In this document: positions 53,094 through 61,308 of the stretch, piece after piece
Layout: each line of letters opens with the position of its first letter
How positions within the stretch are numbered: the stretch's first letter is position 1
Source: an uncultured archaeon
Lineage (GTDB): Archaea > Halobacteriota > Methanosarcinia > Methanosarcinales > Methanoperedenaceae
DNA: 64,000 bases
Direction of reading: 5' to 3'
Assembly: GCA_902386135.1 (NCBI GenBank)
Contig: CABMIB010000037.1
Location: 1-64,000, forward strand
Notes under the pieces: model-generated
Database searches by the model: none
What the model saw: the letters and a program-made list of their open reading frames with translations, nothing else
What the model was told of the DNA's origin: nothing
Position numbers and translations under genes: made by a program

Positions 53094-53801
53094 ATGATTG
53101 CCGTACCCGGAGACGAAGAACTGCCGCTTGAGGATCATTTTAAAGAGCTGAGATCAAGGATGGCTATTGTTATTATCCCTGTTGCAATCATTACATTTAT
53201 TGCTTATCTTTTCTCAGGGGAAATATTTCAACTAGTATGGAAACATACAGTGCCAGTCCCTCCCTCTATCTATTCCCCGACCGATCTAATAGTCACAAGG
53301 CTGACAATTTCCCTTGTATGCGCTCTCTTTTTCGGGATACCGCTTATAGTCTATGAAACATTCATGTTCGTCGGGAAAGGATTGTATAAACACGAAAAAT
53401 CATTTTTCATCAAGGTCGTACCATTCTCCTTTATCCTTTTTTCAATAGGGGCGGTTCTTGCTTATTTTATAGTGATGCCGCTCGTATTTAAAACCACGGT
53501 ATTTTACTCAATTGATATTGCAGCCCCGCAGGTCTCATTGATAAAGACAATAAATACAATGATCACGCTTGTCCTGGGATTCGGGATTGTTTTCCAGTTT
53601 CCCCTGCTCCTGATATTTGCTATAAAAATGGGTCTCCTGAAGCGCGAGTACCTGAAAGGAAAACGAAAGATAGTCTACAGCGGCCTTGTAGCGTTCGCAT
53701 TTTTCATTTCACCGGGTCCTGAAGCCCTTTCCGAGCTGATAGTAGCTGCTGTACTTGTGGTTTTATTTGAGTTCAGCCTCTTAATAGCCAGGTTCTTTTG
53801 A
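53094..53801 (+). CDS. tatC: Tat protein translocase subunit TatC
   Basis: A 235-residue membrane protein with six helices. The N-terminal LEDHFKELRSRMAIVIIPVAIITF and the loop FVGKGLYKHEKSFF are typical of TatC. It receives twin-arginine signal peptides and forms the core of the export channel for folded proteins. The ATG at 53094 begins MIAVPGDEELPLEDHF; a start 33 nt upstream is possible. No tatA is next to it. Confidence 0.92.
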   Translation: MIAVPGDEELPLEDHFKELRSRMAIVIIPVAIITFIAYLFSGEIFQLVWKHTVPVPPSIYSPTDLIVTRLTISLVCALFFGIPLIVYETFMFVGKGLYKHEKSFFIKVVPFSFILFSIGAVLAYFIVMPLVFKTTVFYSIDIAAPQVSLIKTINTMITLVLGFGIVFQFPLLLIFAIKMGLLKREYLKGKRKIVYSGLVAFAFFISPGPEALSELIVAAVLVVLFEFSLLIARFF

Positions 53802-53892
53802 TAATCAAAGAAAAGGACTCTATAGAAAACAACTCTTGCAATAATTATTTATCTTATAAGCTCTTTTAATTGTATGTAATAAGGGGGAAATT

Positions 53893-54111
53893 ATGAACTG
53901 CGATATATGTGATGAGCCCACACAGAAAGATACGCCGATGTGTGATAGATGTCAGAAGATCATGGACAAGGTTATCAGGGAAGTCGGTCCTGATGTCTGG
54001 GAGAAGATAGACGATTGTAAATATATTTACCCCATGGTCAAAAGAGTAGCTGAAGGTTCACTGAGAACGCAGGACATTGTGAACGAGATCCTGAAAGGTG
54101 AGATGGATTAG
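53893..54111 (+). CDS. Small zinc-binding protein
   Basis: A 72-residue protein with CDICDEPTQKDTPMCDRCQK, two CxxC pairs, and a helical part (MDKVIREVGPDVWEKIDD, YPMVKRVAEGSLRTQDIVNEIL). The layout is like the gene at 46777, so the two may be distant paralogs. Function unknown. GGGGGAAATT precedes the ATG. It is convergent with hypA. Confidence 0.65.
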   Translation: MNCDICDEPTQKDTPMCDRCQKIMDKVIREVGPDVWEKIDDCKYIYPMVKRVAEGSLRTQDIVNEILKGEMD

Positions 54112-54113
54112 GT

Positions 54114-54479
54114 TCACGATATCTTTATCTTTTTAACACAGCACTCTCTTCCTGCAATTATATCAACGTCGCTCTCTCCGCACCGGGGACATTTTATTAC
54201 CGGCAGGAGAAAATGGAGCTTCTCAAAGAATTCGATAGGTCCGTTGTACGAGCATTTTTCGCAGCTTATTAACGGCGTTATAACCCGGATATCGTATCTT
54301 GCACCCTCTGCCGGGGTCCCTGCGCTTATAGTTTTAAAAATGAACTTTAACTGCTCGGGGTTGAGCGCGGTAAGCTCTCCTATCTCAATAAAGACTTCGC
54401 TCACCTTCTTTGCATTGTTTTTCTTTGCAGCATCAAGCACAGAGTCCATAATGGCACCGGCTATCGATATTTCATGCAT
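54114..54479 (-). CDS. hypA: Hydrogenase nickel incorporation protein HypA
   Basis: A 121-residue protein. The N-terminal MHEIS with His 2 binds nickel, and four cysteines in CEKCSYNG and CPRCGESD bind zinc. HypA with HypB delivers nickel to [NiFe]-hydrogenases. No hypB is adjacent. The next gene on the same strand ends 5 nt upstream, so the two are co-transcribed; that protein is Cys-rich and unassigned. Confidence 0.93.
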   Translation of the reverse strand: MHEISIAGAIMDSVLDAAKKNNAKKVSEVFIEIGELTALNPEQLKFIFKTISAGTPAEGARYDIRVITPLISCEKCSYNGPIEFFEKLHFLLPVIKCPRCGESDVDIIAGRECCVKKIKIS

Positions 54480-54484
54480 TCCAT

Positions 54485-55495
54485 TTATTCCCTGATGACC
54501 TCTATTTCAGACCGAAGCTGGATGCATTTTGCCGCAGCATAGAGCAATGATGAGAACGCGCAAACCGTGCCTATGCCCTTACCCACGAGCTCCCCGTCCT
54601 TTTTCACCATCGCTGTAATGTAGGTGTTCATCTTAACATCCGTCGTCATATCCTTATTTTCAAGAGCCACGAGAAGGTTATTCGCCTCTTCGCCTGTATT
54701 TTTCCCTTTCTGGCAGAGTTTTACAGGACATACCTTGCAGTATTCCCTGAACAGGGCGCCCCACTTAGGTCCTGCGATCCCTGCGTGCACCTCAGCCACA
54801 ACACCCGCATAGGCTATGCAGCATCTCATCGCCCTTCCAAGCACTTTTCCTTTTTCCATTATCTCACAGCATACCCTGCCGTTCTTGTAAAAGAACAAGT
54901 TCTCCATCCCGCGCTCGTATTTATCCCTGCCGGTGTTACGTTTGTCTTTGAGTTCTTCTTTTAGCTTTGCGGCAAGCTCAGGTGCGCGGGGGATCGTTGC
55001 GGCTGTGCCGCATGTGGGGCAGTAAGAGATTGGACCGACTGCTATTTCTTTATCATCCCTGTCTATGAAAGCGACCTCAACACCCCATGAGTTCCGCCTT
55101 ATAGCTACCCTGCCTCCATTCTTCCAGACCTCGTTGTACGCAGAGGCTACCGGCGTAACCACCCTTCCGTAGCCGTAAATATCGGCTACTTTTTCCATGT
55201 CGATGATGCACTGCAGGGACTTCGTCAGTTCGGATTCGATATGTTTCGGGAAAAAGCCGCCTTCAACAAGAGCGAACAATATCGCAGGAGGCCATGTTAT
55301 GCCCTCGCCTTCTCCCACTATGTTCCCCATGTCGTCAAGTATCCTTGAGCCCACCCCATCAGGTCGCTCCCATGTCACGGCTTTTCCCCCCAGCAGGGAG
55401 AGCTCTTTTAATACCTTGTGGGTCGTGCCGCAGTTTCCATCCTCTATTCGCAGTTTCCCTTCAAGGTTTTTCTTCACGCGCCCAACGAAATCCAT
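54485..55495 (-). CDS. Cys-rich hypothetical protein in operon with hypA
   Basis: A 336-residue soluble protein of unknown family. Cysteines cluster in YCPTCGTAATIPRAP (about 158-172), GRVCCEIMEKG, and YCKVCPVKLCQKGKN (about 257-271), a set that could bind a metal or iron-sulfur cluster. The N-terminal half has conserved-looking motifs GNCGTTHKVLKEL and GEGITWPPAILFALVEGGF. It lies 5 nt before hypA. A role in cofactor or metalloenzyme maturation is possible, from position only. Confidence 0.6.
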   Translation of the reverse strand: MDFVGRVKKNLEGKLRIEDGNCGTTHKVLKELSLLGGKAVTWERPDGVGSRILDDMGNIVGEGEGITWPPAILFALVEGGFFPKHIESELTKSLQCIIDMEKVADIYGYGRVVTPVASAYNEVWKNGGRVAIRRNSWGVEVAFIDRDDKEIAVGPISYCPTCGTAATIPRAPELAAKLKEELKDKRNTGRDKYERGMENLFFYKNGRVCCEIMEKGKVLGRAMRCCIAYAGVVAEVHAGIAGPKWGALFREYCKVCPVKLCQKGKNTGEEANNLLVALENKDMTTDVKMNTYITAMVKKDGELVGKGIGTVCAFSSLLYAAAKCIQLRSEIEVIRE

Positions 55496-55604
55496 AACAA
55501 TTCTCTGTTCGTAATAATACGAACTTTTATTACTTAAAGATTGTCAATGTATTTTAATTACAATTCTGATGTCCGGCCGTGTATTTAAGTTTTCCAATGG
55601 ATCA

Positions 55605-56126
55605 TTAAGGACTTACAACAGTGATTTTCTGCGGTTCTATATGCGGGTATTCTTTAATAGAAAATGTATATGTCCCGGTCTTATTGAATGTGTACACAAC
55701 CCGCTCCCCCTGATACCTCATTAATCCTGCCCTGCCCGTCCAGAGCCCTTCGTTGCTGACGAGAGTAAGCGGAAAATCATAGCTATCATCGTTCATCCAC
55801 CTGACTTTATCTCCGACATAAATAGAAAAATTCAGTATCGGAAAGTCGGAAGGTAATTGAATCGAGGTATTCCCCCTCACTGCTCTCATTCTGTAAAAAC
55901 CAAAATCGCTATCTATCCACACAATATATGTAGCAGGAAGCGCGGTCACAGGGGTAAATGATGGTGTGGGAACCGGAACGGTTGGAGCGATGGTTGGTTG
56001 AGGCATCTCTGTTGCGGTCGGTACTGCTGTGGGAACGGGAGTTCCAACCGGTGTTTTCCCAACACAGCCCGAAAAAATAAGTAACAGGGTAACGAATACT
56101 ATCAGGAATAATTTAATTTTTTTCAC
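55605..56126 (-). CDS. Lipoprotein with cupredoxin-like domain
   Basis: A 173-residue protein with a lipoprotein signal (MKKIKLFLIVFVTLLLIFSGCVGK; Cys near residue 21), a Pro/Thr/Val linker (about 25-65) and a domain (about 70-173) of cupredoxin style: FSIYVGDKVRWMNDDSYDFPLTLVSNEG, and VVYTFNKTGTYTFSIKEYPHI. The usual copper ligands (His, Cys, His, Met) are mostly absent: there is no Cys in the domain and one His near the end. It is probably a redox-inactive relative or binds something else. Confidence 0.65.
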   Translation of the reverse strand: MKKIKLFLIVFVTLLLIFSGCVGKTPVGTPVPTAVPTATEMPQPTIAPTVPVPTPSFTPVTALPATYIVWIDSDFGFYRMRAVRGNTSIQLPSDFPILNFSIYVGDKVRWMNDDSYDFPLTLVSNEGLWTGRAGLMRYQGERVVYTFNKTGTYTFSIKEYPHIEPQKITVVSP

Positions 56127-56231
56127 ACTCTCACCATAATTAATGTTAGTGACTGCCCATAAATAAAATTATCGTTTGCCTGTCCGAGGGCGGAACGATT
56201 TAATACAAAAACAAACCATGAGAACGCAACA

Positions 56232-56750
56232 ATGACTATCCAGATAGACGACCAGGGGTGGGGCACTCCCGTAGGAGGCGTGGGAATCATAGTCCTGCGT
56301 AAAGAAACAGGCGAGATGCATTATGATATAATTCCCATAGAGGATTTCAGAGTAGATGCCTTTAAAAAGAAGACCTACCTCGCTTCCGCAAGAAATATCG
56401 TAGAGCAGGGATTCGTCAAATTTAATATCCGCAAAGACGAGGATATCGAGATTTGCTCTGGCTGCATCCATGATAAAACAGCCGAGTGGCTGAAAAACGA
56501 GGGGTACAAGTTCACAGTAACAAAGATAAACGGGCTGGCGCAGCAAAAAGGTGAAGAGCTCTTTATCGAATATCTCCGCGGTCTTGGAATCCCGAATCCG
56601 CCCGGTATAGTTAATGAGACCGTGGACGAATACAAGGCGCAGTTCTTCTACCTGATGGACTGGGTCAGGGAAGACCCTAAAGGGAGGAAATCTCTGTGCA
56701 AGACCGGATGGAAGTATCTCATTAAGTTCTTCAAGAGAAAGAACAATTAA
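56232..56750 (+). CDS. Hypothetical protein, possible RNase H-like fold
   Basis: A 172-residue soluble protein. It begins MTIQIDDQGWGTPVGGVGIIVLRKETGEMHYDIIP, a beta hairpin with acidic residues like the first strands of RNase H-like proteins, then IEICSGCIHDKTAEWLKNEGYKFTVTKINGLAQQKGEELFIEYLRGLG, helix-strand-helix. The fold assignment is by pattern only. It lies 6 nt before the DUF84 gene and is co-transcribed with it. Confidence 0.55.
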   Translation: MTIQIDDQGWGTPVGGVGIIVLRKETGEMHYDIIPIEDFRVDAFKKKTYLASARNIVEQGFVKFNIRKDEDIEICSGCIHDKTAEWLKNEGYKFTVTKINGLAQQKGEELFIEYLRGLGIPNPPGIVNETVDEYKAQFFYLMDWVREDPKGRKSLCKTGWKYLIKFFKRKNN

Positions 56751-56756
56751 AGCCCT

Positions 56757-57287
56757 ATGAACCCTGGCGCAAAACGTATCCGTGTAGCCTCTATGAACCG
56801 GAATAAGATCAACGCTGTCCAGGAGGTCTTTCCTTCTTTCAGGGTTGAAGGCACTGCCTGCAAATCAGGTGTCAGGGAGCAGCCTTTGAGCCTTGATGAG
56901 ACCATCGAGGGTGCGATATTCAGGGCAAAAGCGGTTTTTGAGGATTGCGAATATTCCGTTGGTATAGAGGACGGCATTGCGCCGGTTCCTAATACACAGA
57001 GCGGTTACATGAACTTTTGCGCCTGCGCCATTTACGACGGCAAAAGGATATACCTCGGTCTTGCGCCGGCTTTTGAGTATCCGCCGAAGTTCACTGAAAA
57101 GGTACTGGACGGGGGAGTGACAATCTCGCAGGCGTTCGTACCTGCTACAGGAAAACCTAATATTGGGTACGAGGAAGGCATTATCGGCTGGCTGACCGGA
57201 GGGAGGATGAACAGGAAGGATTACACGAAGCTTGCTGTGGAGATGGCAAAGGTGCAGATAGATAATGCTGCGCTGTATCAAAAGTAA
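56757..57287 (+). CDS. yjjX: Inosine/xanthosine triphosphatase (DUF84)
   Basis: A 176-residue NTPase. IRVASMNRNKINAVQEVFPSFRVEG, DETIEGAIFRAKAVFEDCEYSVGIEDGI and EEGIIGWLTGGRMNRKDYTKLAVEMA are typical of the DUF84/YjjX family that hydrolyses ITP and XTP to clean the nucleotide pool. It is cytoplasmic. The gene is the second in a pair with the hypothetical gene at 56232. Confidence 0.88.
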   Translation: MNPGAKRIRVASMNRNKINAVQEVFPSFRVEGTACKSGVREQPLSLDETIEGAIFRAKAVFEDCEYSVGIEDGIAPVPNTQSGYMNFCACAIYDGKRIYLGLAPAFEYPPKFTEKVLDGGVTISQAFVPATGKPNIGYEEGIIGWLTGGRMNRKDYTKLAVEMAKVQIDNAALYQK

Positions 57288-57328
57288 AGTATCTCAGCAA
57301 ATGAATAAAACAGATGGAAAATAGAAGT

Positions 57329-58645
57329 CTACTCCCTCTTCAATCTTTTGACAATCCTCCCCTTTTTCTCAATGGCCTGCGCCGCCGCCCTATCCACAGC
57401 CTCTCTCATTTCGTCAAAATTCTTCGGCGTCTTCTCGCCTACAAGCTTCTTTATCGGCGTGTAAGCGGACTCCCGGAAGCGCGGCGTAAAGTCGCAGCTC
57501 TCCCCGTTAATAATCAACTCTGCGCCTGCACCTTCCTCTACTTTGCCGACGATGTCGATAGACACGCCCTTTTCCCGCACGCATCCCAGTATCTCATCCG
57601 CATACTCAGGCGGCGCGATTATCAAAAGGGCATCCAGAGACACGCCAAGATAATCGATCTCAAGCTTATCAAGCATTGCGAGCACTTTTTTATTCACAAG
57701 CGCCCGCAACTTTTCTTCCTCGAAAACCAGCTTAACGCGTGCCGTCCTTGAAATTTCCTTTGCATCCCCGCGAATCCCGCCGTTCGTCACATCGGTCATG
57801 GCATGGATTTTCCCGATCAATCCAGACTCGAACAGCGCCTCGCAGGCGTCGATGAACTTCAGGTTTATAGTCTCGTCAATGATATAGTGCATCCCGTAAT
57901 AGAGCGCAGTCGTTGAGACCGTGCCCCCGCCAGCGCCCTCCGTCATGATTATAACATCCCCCAGCTTTGCCTGGATGCGCGCCGTGAGACTCTCAGCTGT
58001 GCCCACCGCGCCAACGCCGCCGGTCATCCGTTCTCCGATGACCATATCCCCACCGATCCGAAGCGTGCTGCCTGTTACCAGAGGTACGCCCGTCAATTCT
58101 GATACTGTCGTGATGCCTGCGATATGATCGAAGATCTTTGCCACATCGCCATCGTCAGCAACATGGATATCGGACAGCAGTGCGACCGGGCGCGCTCCCA
58201 TCACGTACACATCCCGAAGAGCCGCCCGCGCAACATGGAAACCGGCAAGGAAAGGGAAATCAGAGAGGCGGGAATGCATGCCATCGATCGTGACCACAAT
58301 ATACTGCCCGCCCGCGCGCACAACGCCCGAGTCATCAAGGTGCGAGGAATCCACTACAGCAGAAGTTTTCCCTATCACCTCAGCTATCTTCTCATGAGTG
58401 TAAAAATCCCCGATACCGCGCGAGCCGACGCCGAATTCGCCCATCGTCACGCCTGAGGTTACAGGCTTGAGTATATCCCTTTTCGGGTTCATGGTGGCTT
58501 TTGCTTCCACGATAACAGCGTTTGCTATCTCCTCAGCATGTTTTCGAGAGATGTTCTTTATCTCAAGAATTCGCTCAGCAAGCTTTTCCTTAAGAGCTTT
58601 ATCATCGCGCCGTATCCCCCGCCTGGCGTAGCCTTCAAGGTCCAT
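57329..58645 (-). CDS. AIR-synthase-related (PurM-like) protein
   Basis: From the ATG at 58645 it has 438 residues (MDLEGYARRGIRRDDKALKEK). The PurM N- and C-domains are clear: SSHLDDSGVVRAGGQYIVVTIDGMHSRLSDFPF, MGARPVALLSDIHVADDGDV, MTDVTNGGIRGDAKEISR and DIVGKVEEGAGAELIING. Relatives include AIR synthase, SelD and HypE; this is one of the uncharacterised AIR-synthase-like proteins found in methanogens. Its substrate is unknown. It overlaps the hisH end by about 11 nt, so they are co-transcribed. A TTG start four codons earlier is possible. Confidence 0.8.
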   Translation of the reverse strand: MDLEGYARRGIRRDDKALKEKLAERILEIKNISRKHAEEIANAVIVEAKATMNPKRDILKPVTSGVTMGEFGVGSRGIGDFYTHEKIAEVIGKTSAVVDSSHLDDSGVVRAGGQYIVVTIDGMHSRLSDFPFLAGFHVARAALRDVYVMGARPVALLSDIHVADDGDVAKIFDHIAGITTVSELTGVPLVTGSTLRIGGDMVIGERMTGGVGAVGTAESLTARIQAKLGDVIIMTEGAGGGTVSTTALYYGMHYIIDETINLKFIDACEALFESGLIGKIHAMTDVTNGGIRGDAKEISRTARVKLVFEEEKLRALVNKKVLAMLDKLEIDYLGVSLDALLIIAPPEYADEILGCVREKGVSIDIVGKVEEGAGAELIINGESCDFTPRFRESAYTPIKKLVGEKTPKNFDEMREAVDRAAAQAIEKKGRIVKRLKRE

Positions 58646-59246
58646 AGCTCTCCACAAAATTCCGAAGCATCCTAAGCCCGGTGGCGCCGCTTTTTTCAGG
58701 GTGGAACTGGGTGCCTATGACATTCCCTGCCTCATTGGTGATTACAGCCGGGAACTCTAATCCATAATCGCACATCGCGACTTCATATTCAGCATCAGTG
58801 CTTACATGGTATGAATGTACGAAATACACAAAAGAGCCATTCTCTACATCTTTCAGCATAGGAATATTCTTTTTTATAATGAGCGAGTTCCATCCCATAT
58901 GCGGTACTTTCAGTTCAGAGGCAGGAAAGCGTACCACTCTTCCCTGGATTATGTCAATACCTTTATGCAAGCCCCCTTCTTCGCTCTCGGAGGCGAGCAT
59001 CTGCATGCCGAGGCATATCCCGAGAAGCGGCTTTCCCTCATCCACGGCATCTTTCACAACGCGCTCAAGTGTGGCGAAATGCATCATTGCATCGCGGAAA
59101 GCCCCTACACCGGGAAGTATCAGGGCATCGGCGCGGTCGATTGCCGAAGGGTCGTTTGAGATTTCCACGCTTGCGCCCACGTACTGGAGTGCTTTTTCGA
59201 TGCTGCGCAGGTTTCCGAGTCCGTAGTCGATGATGATGAGTTTCAT
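58635..59246 (-). CDS. hisH: Imidazole glycerol phosphate synthase glutaminase subunit
   Basis: A 203-residue class I glutamine amidotransferase. LILPGVGAFRDAM, the catalytic Cys in LLGICLGMQMLASESEEG (about 77-94) and GTQFHPEKSGATGLRML with the catalytic His and Glu are present. It supplies ammonia to HisF in histidine synthesis. No hisF is in the window. It is first in an operon with the AIR-synthase-like gene. Confidence 0.95.
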   Translation of the reverse strand: MKLIIIDYGLGNLRSIEKALQYVGASVEISNDPSAIDRADALILPGVGAFRDAMMHFATLERVVKDAVDEGKPLLGICLGMQMLASESEEGGLHKGIDIIQGRVVRFPASELKVPHMGWNSLIIKKNIPMLKDVENGSFVYFVHSYHVSTDAEYEVAMCDYGLEFPAVITNEAGNVIGTQFHPEKSGATGLRMLRNFVESYGP

Positions 59247-59459
59247 TTTTTATCCGATAAGATGTGTTACTCTACCGTACAAGCTTTTGATTAATAATTC
59301 TCATTACTCTTGATAATAGTAATCTATTAAAAACTAATTGAACTGTGCCGAAACAAACCTTTTTTTAGAACAGAAACGAAATGTTCTTTTATTTAGAACA
59401 CTTATTTTATTAAGTGCTCAGTTTCTTAAATCCCCGAGCAGCCCCTGGTAAAGCCCAAT

Positions 59460-61025
59460 TCACACTAATATACTTACAGCACCCTTTACCGCCTTTAAAT
59501 AAACTCCCTGATTTTTAAACTCAGCCCACAAGTTCATCTTCCTGAAATGCGCCCTGTAAAGTTTCTTCAAATATTCCTCCCACTCCTCTTTGCCCATTAT
59601 TTCTCTCAGCAGGAGAACACATTTCACCGCTTTTTCGTATGCGTAATTGCTTTTTTCCCCTATCAGCGCCTCCGCAAACTCCTTTAACTCTTTCTTCACT
59701 TCTTCTCTATAATCTTCCTTTAAATAATTCAGTAATTTTATCTTTGAGTTTGTATCAAAATTATGATTGCTCTTTTTATCTATCAACTTACTCAGAAGTC
59801 TTCTATCGCCAAGCTTAATCCCCACATCTACGCATAATCCGTAAAACTTAAATGAGTGACAGATATCAAAAAGTGTCCTCAAAACCTTCTCTAATCCTTC
59901 TCTCTTCTTGCTTTTATTTACAGAATCGAAAATGTCCCTGTAAAGATAGGGGTCAGCTTCCAGATACTTTCTTTTCTCTGTATCGCCTGCCACTTCTTTG
60001 AACAATCCGACCGCTTCATCATGCTCCCCTATTTCATGATAGTACTGTATCAGACTTGAATAGAACTCATTCCTCCTTGCAAACTCTATCGCATCATCCC
60101 TGTTAATCCGCAAGTACAGCCTGAACCTTCTCTCTTTACCCAGAGAGATATCTGTTTCGATTAATCCCCTCGCTTTTTCAGCCAGCCCGCAGTTTATCAG
60201 GAATTCAATGTAAGAATCTTCATCTAAAATTTCACCGACATAATTTTCAAAATTCTTTAACTTCTTTGCATTTTCCGCTGCAACCATTCGATGGAAAAAC
60301 GGACTCAGCATATCATAATCATCCATCTCCGCTAACTTGTCCAGCTTATCAAAATCTTTATCCTTTAATTCCTTCTTTGCGAACGCATCGCACAGATTCT
60401 CAAAAATAGTATCTCCAAAGTAGCTGTCTGAGTAATCGTCATAAAAATACCCGTAATCTTCGCAATTTTTTATTAAAAATTCCAGCGCATAGAAAATTTG
60501 CTCCTTCGTCAGGGCATTCTCGTTAACTTTTATGAACCTCGAGAAGTCATCCACAAATTCAGCATCCGCAACTTCATGTTGTAATCGTTTGAGCCTTGAC
60601 TTAATTTCTTTATCCACCGATTCAATCCGTTTTCCGCTTATTTTTTCCCCAGTGGATGGATAAGTCACTAAATATGACAGGTTTGCTGGATTCATGCTAA
60701 TCATTTTCTCTATAATATCCTTCAACTCCTCCCTGTCCATATCCTCCAGCTTTTTCATTATTTCATCCCCATCTACGTAATCCCCATTGAAATACTGGAG
60801 CAGCAATGCAACGCCATGTTTGCAGTTCCTCCCATACGGGCATGAACACTTGCTCTCAAAATTATCCAGATTCACTTCTGTCTTATATCTATCAGTCCCT
60901 ACCACCACTCCAAACATCTTTTCCTTTAGCTTTATTGCATTTGAAACTTTTCCTTCATAAAAATAATCAAGCCCCCGTTCAAAAATAGTCTCACTGTAAA
61001 CCCGGCGTATTTCTTTCTCGCTCAT
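59460..61025 (-). CDS. SWIM zinc-finger protein
   Basis: A 521-residue protein. An N-terminal SWIM domain has CSCPYGRNCKHGVALLLQYF (Cys 60, Cys 62, Cys 68, His 70), the CxCxnCxH zinc site. The rest is a long helical repeat region of charged residues (about 90-500), similar to HEAT or TPR-like scaffolds (EAVGLFKEVAGDTEKRKYLEADPYLYRDIFD). SWIM proteins bind DNA or proteins, often with helicases. No partner is adjacent here. Confidence 0.8.
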   Translation of the reverse strand: MSEKEIRRVYSETIFERGLDYFYEGKVSNAIKLKEKMFGVVVGTDRYKTEVNLDNFESKCSCPYGRNCKHGVALLLQYFNGDYVDGDEIMKKLEDMDREELKDIIEKMISMNPANLSYLVTYPSTGEKISGKRIESVDKEIKSRLKRLQHEVADAEFVDDFSRFIKVNENALTKEQIFYALEFLIKNCEDYGYFYDDYSDSYFGDTIFENLCDAFAKKELKDKDFDKLDKLAEMDDYDMLSPFFHRMVAAENAKKLKNFENYVGEILDEDSYIEFLINCGLAEKARGLIETDISLGKERRFRLYLRINRDDAIEFARRNEFYSSLIQYYHEIGEHDEAVGLFKEVAGDTEKRKYLEADPYLYRDIFDSVNKSKKREGLEKVLRTLFDICHSFKFYGLCVDVGIKLGDRRLLSKLIDKKSNHNFDTNSKIKLLNYLKEDYREEVKKELKEFAEALIGEKSNYAYEKAVKCVLLLREIMGKEEWEEYLKKLYRAHFRKMNLWAEFKNQGVYLKAVKGAVSILV

Positions 61026-61179
61026 ATTTATCGTCCCCGCACTCTTACAATCCAGATTATCCTTCTTCCCTCTTAAGCCCTCGTGCCGCCTCCCACTTAA
61101 ATTTTATCTCTTATTGGTTTCTCAATCCAGCATACAGCAGGATATCCAAGTCATGAGAACTTCAAAAATGTGATAAAAG

Positions 61180-61253
61180 AGCCCCGGGAGGGGTTTGAAC
61201 CCTCGACCTAGAGATTACAAATCTCTCGCTCTGCCAGGCTGAGCCACCGAGGC
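61180..61253 (-). tRNA. tRNA-Thr (anticodon TGT)
   Basis: A 74-nt cloverleaf on the minus strand. Acceptor stem GCCTCGG pairs with CCGGGGC with one G-T pair, T at position 8, D arm GCTC-GAGC, anticodon stem AGAGA/TCTCT with loop TTTGTAA giving anticodon TGT, variable loop, and T arm with GGTTCAAACC. The discriminator base is T. No intron and no encoded CCA are seen. Confidence 0.93.
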
Positions 61254-61308
61254 TTGAAGTAAAAGCTCTCGCCATTAAGGTTTGAATTACATTTAAAAGC
61301 TTCGGTAA

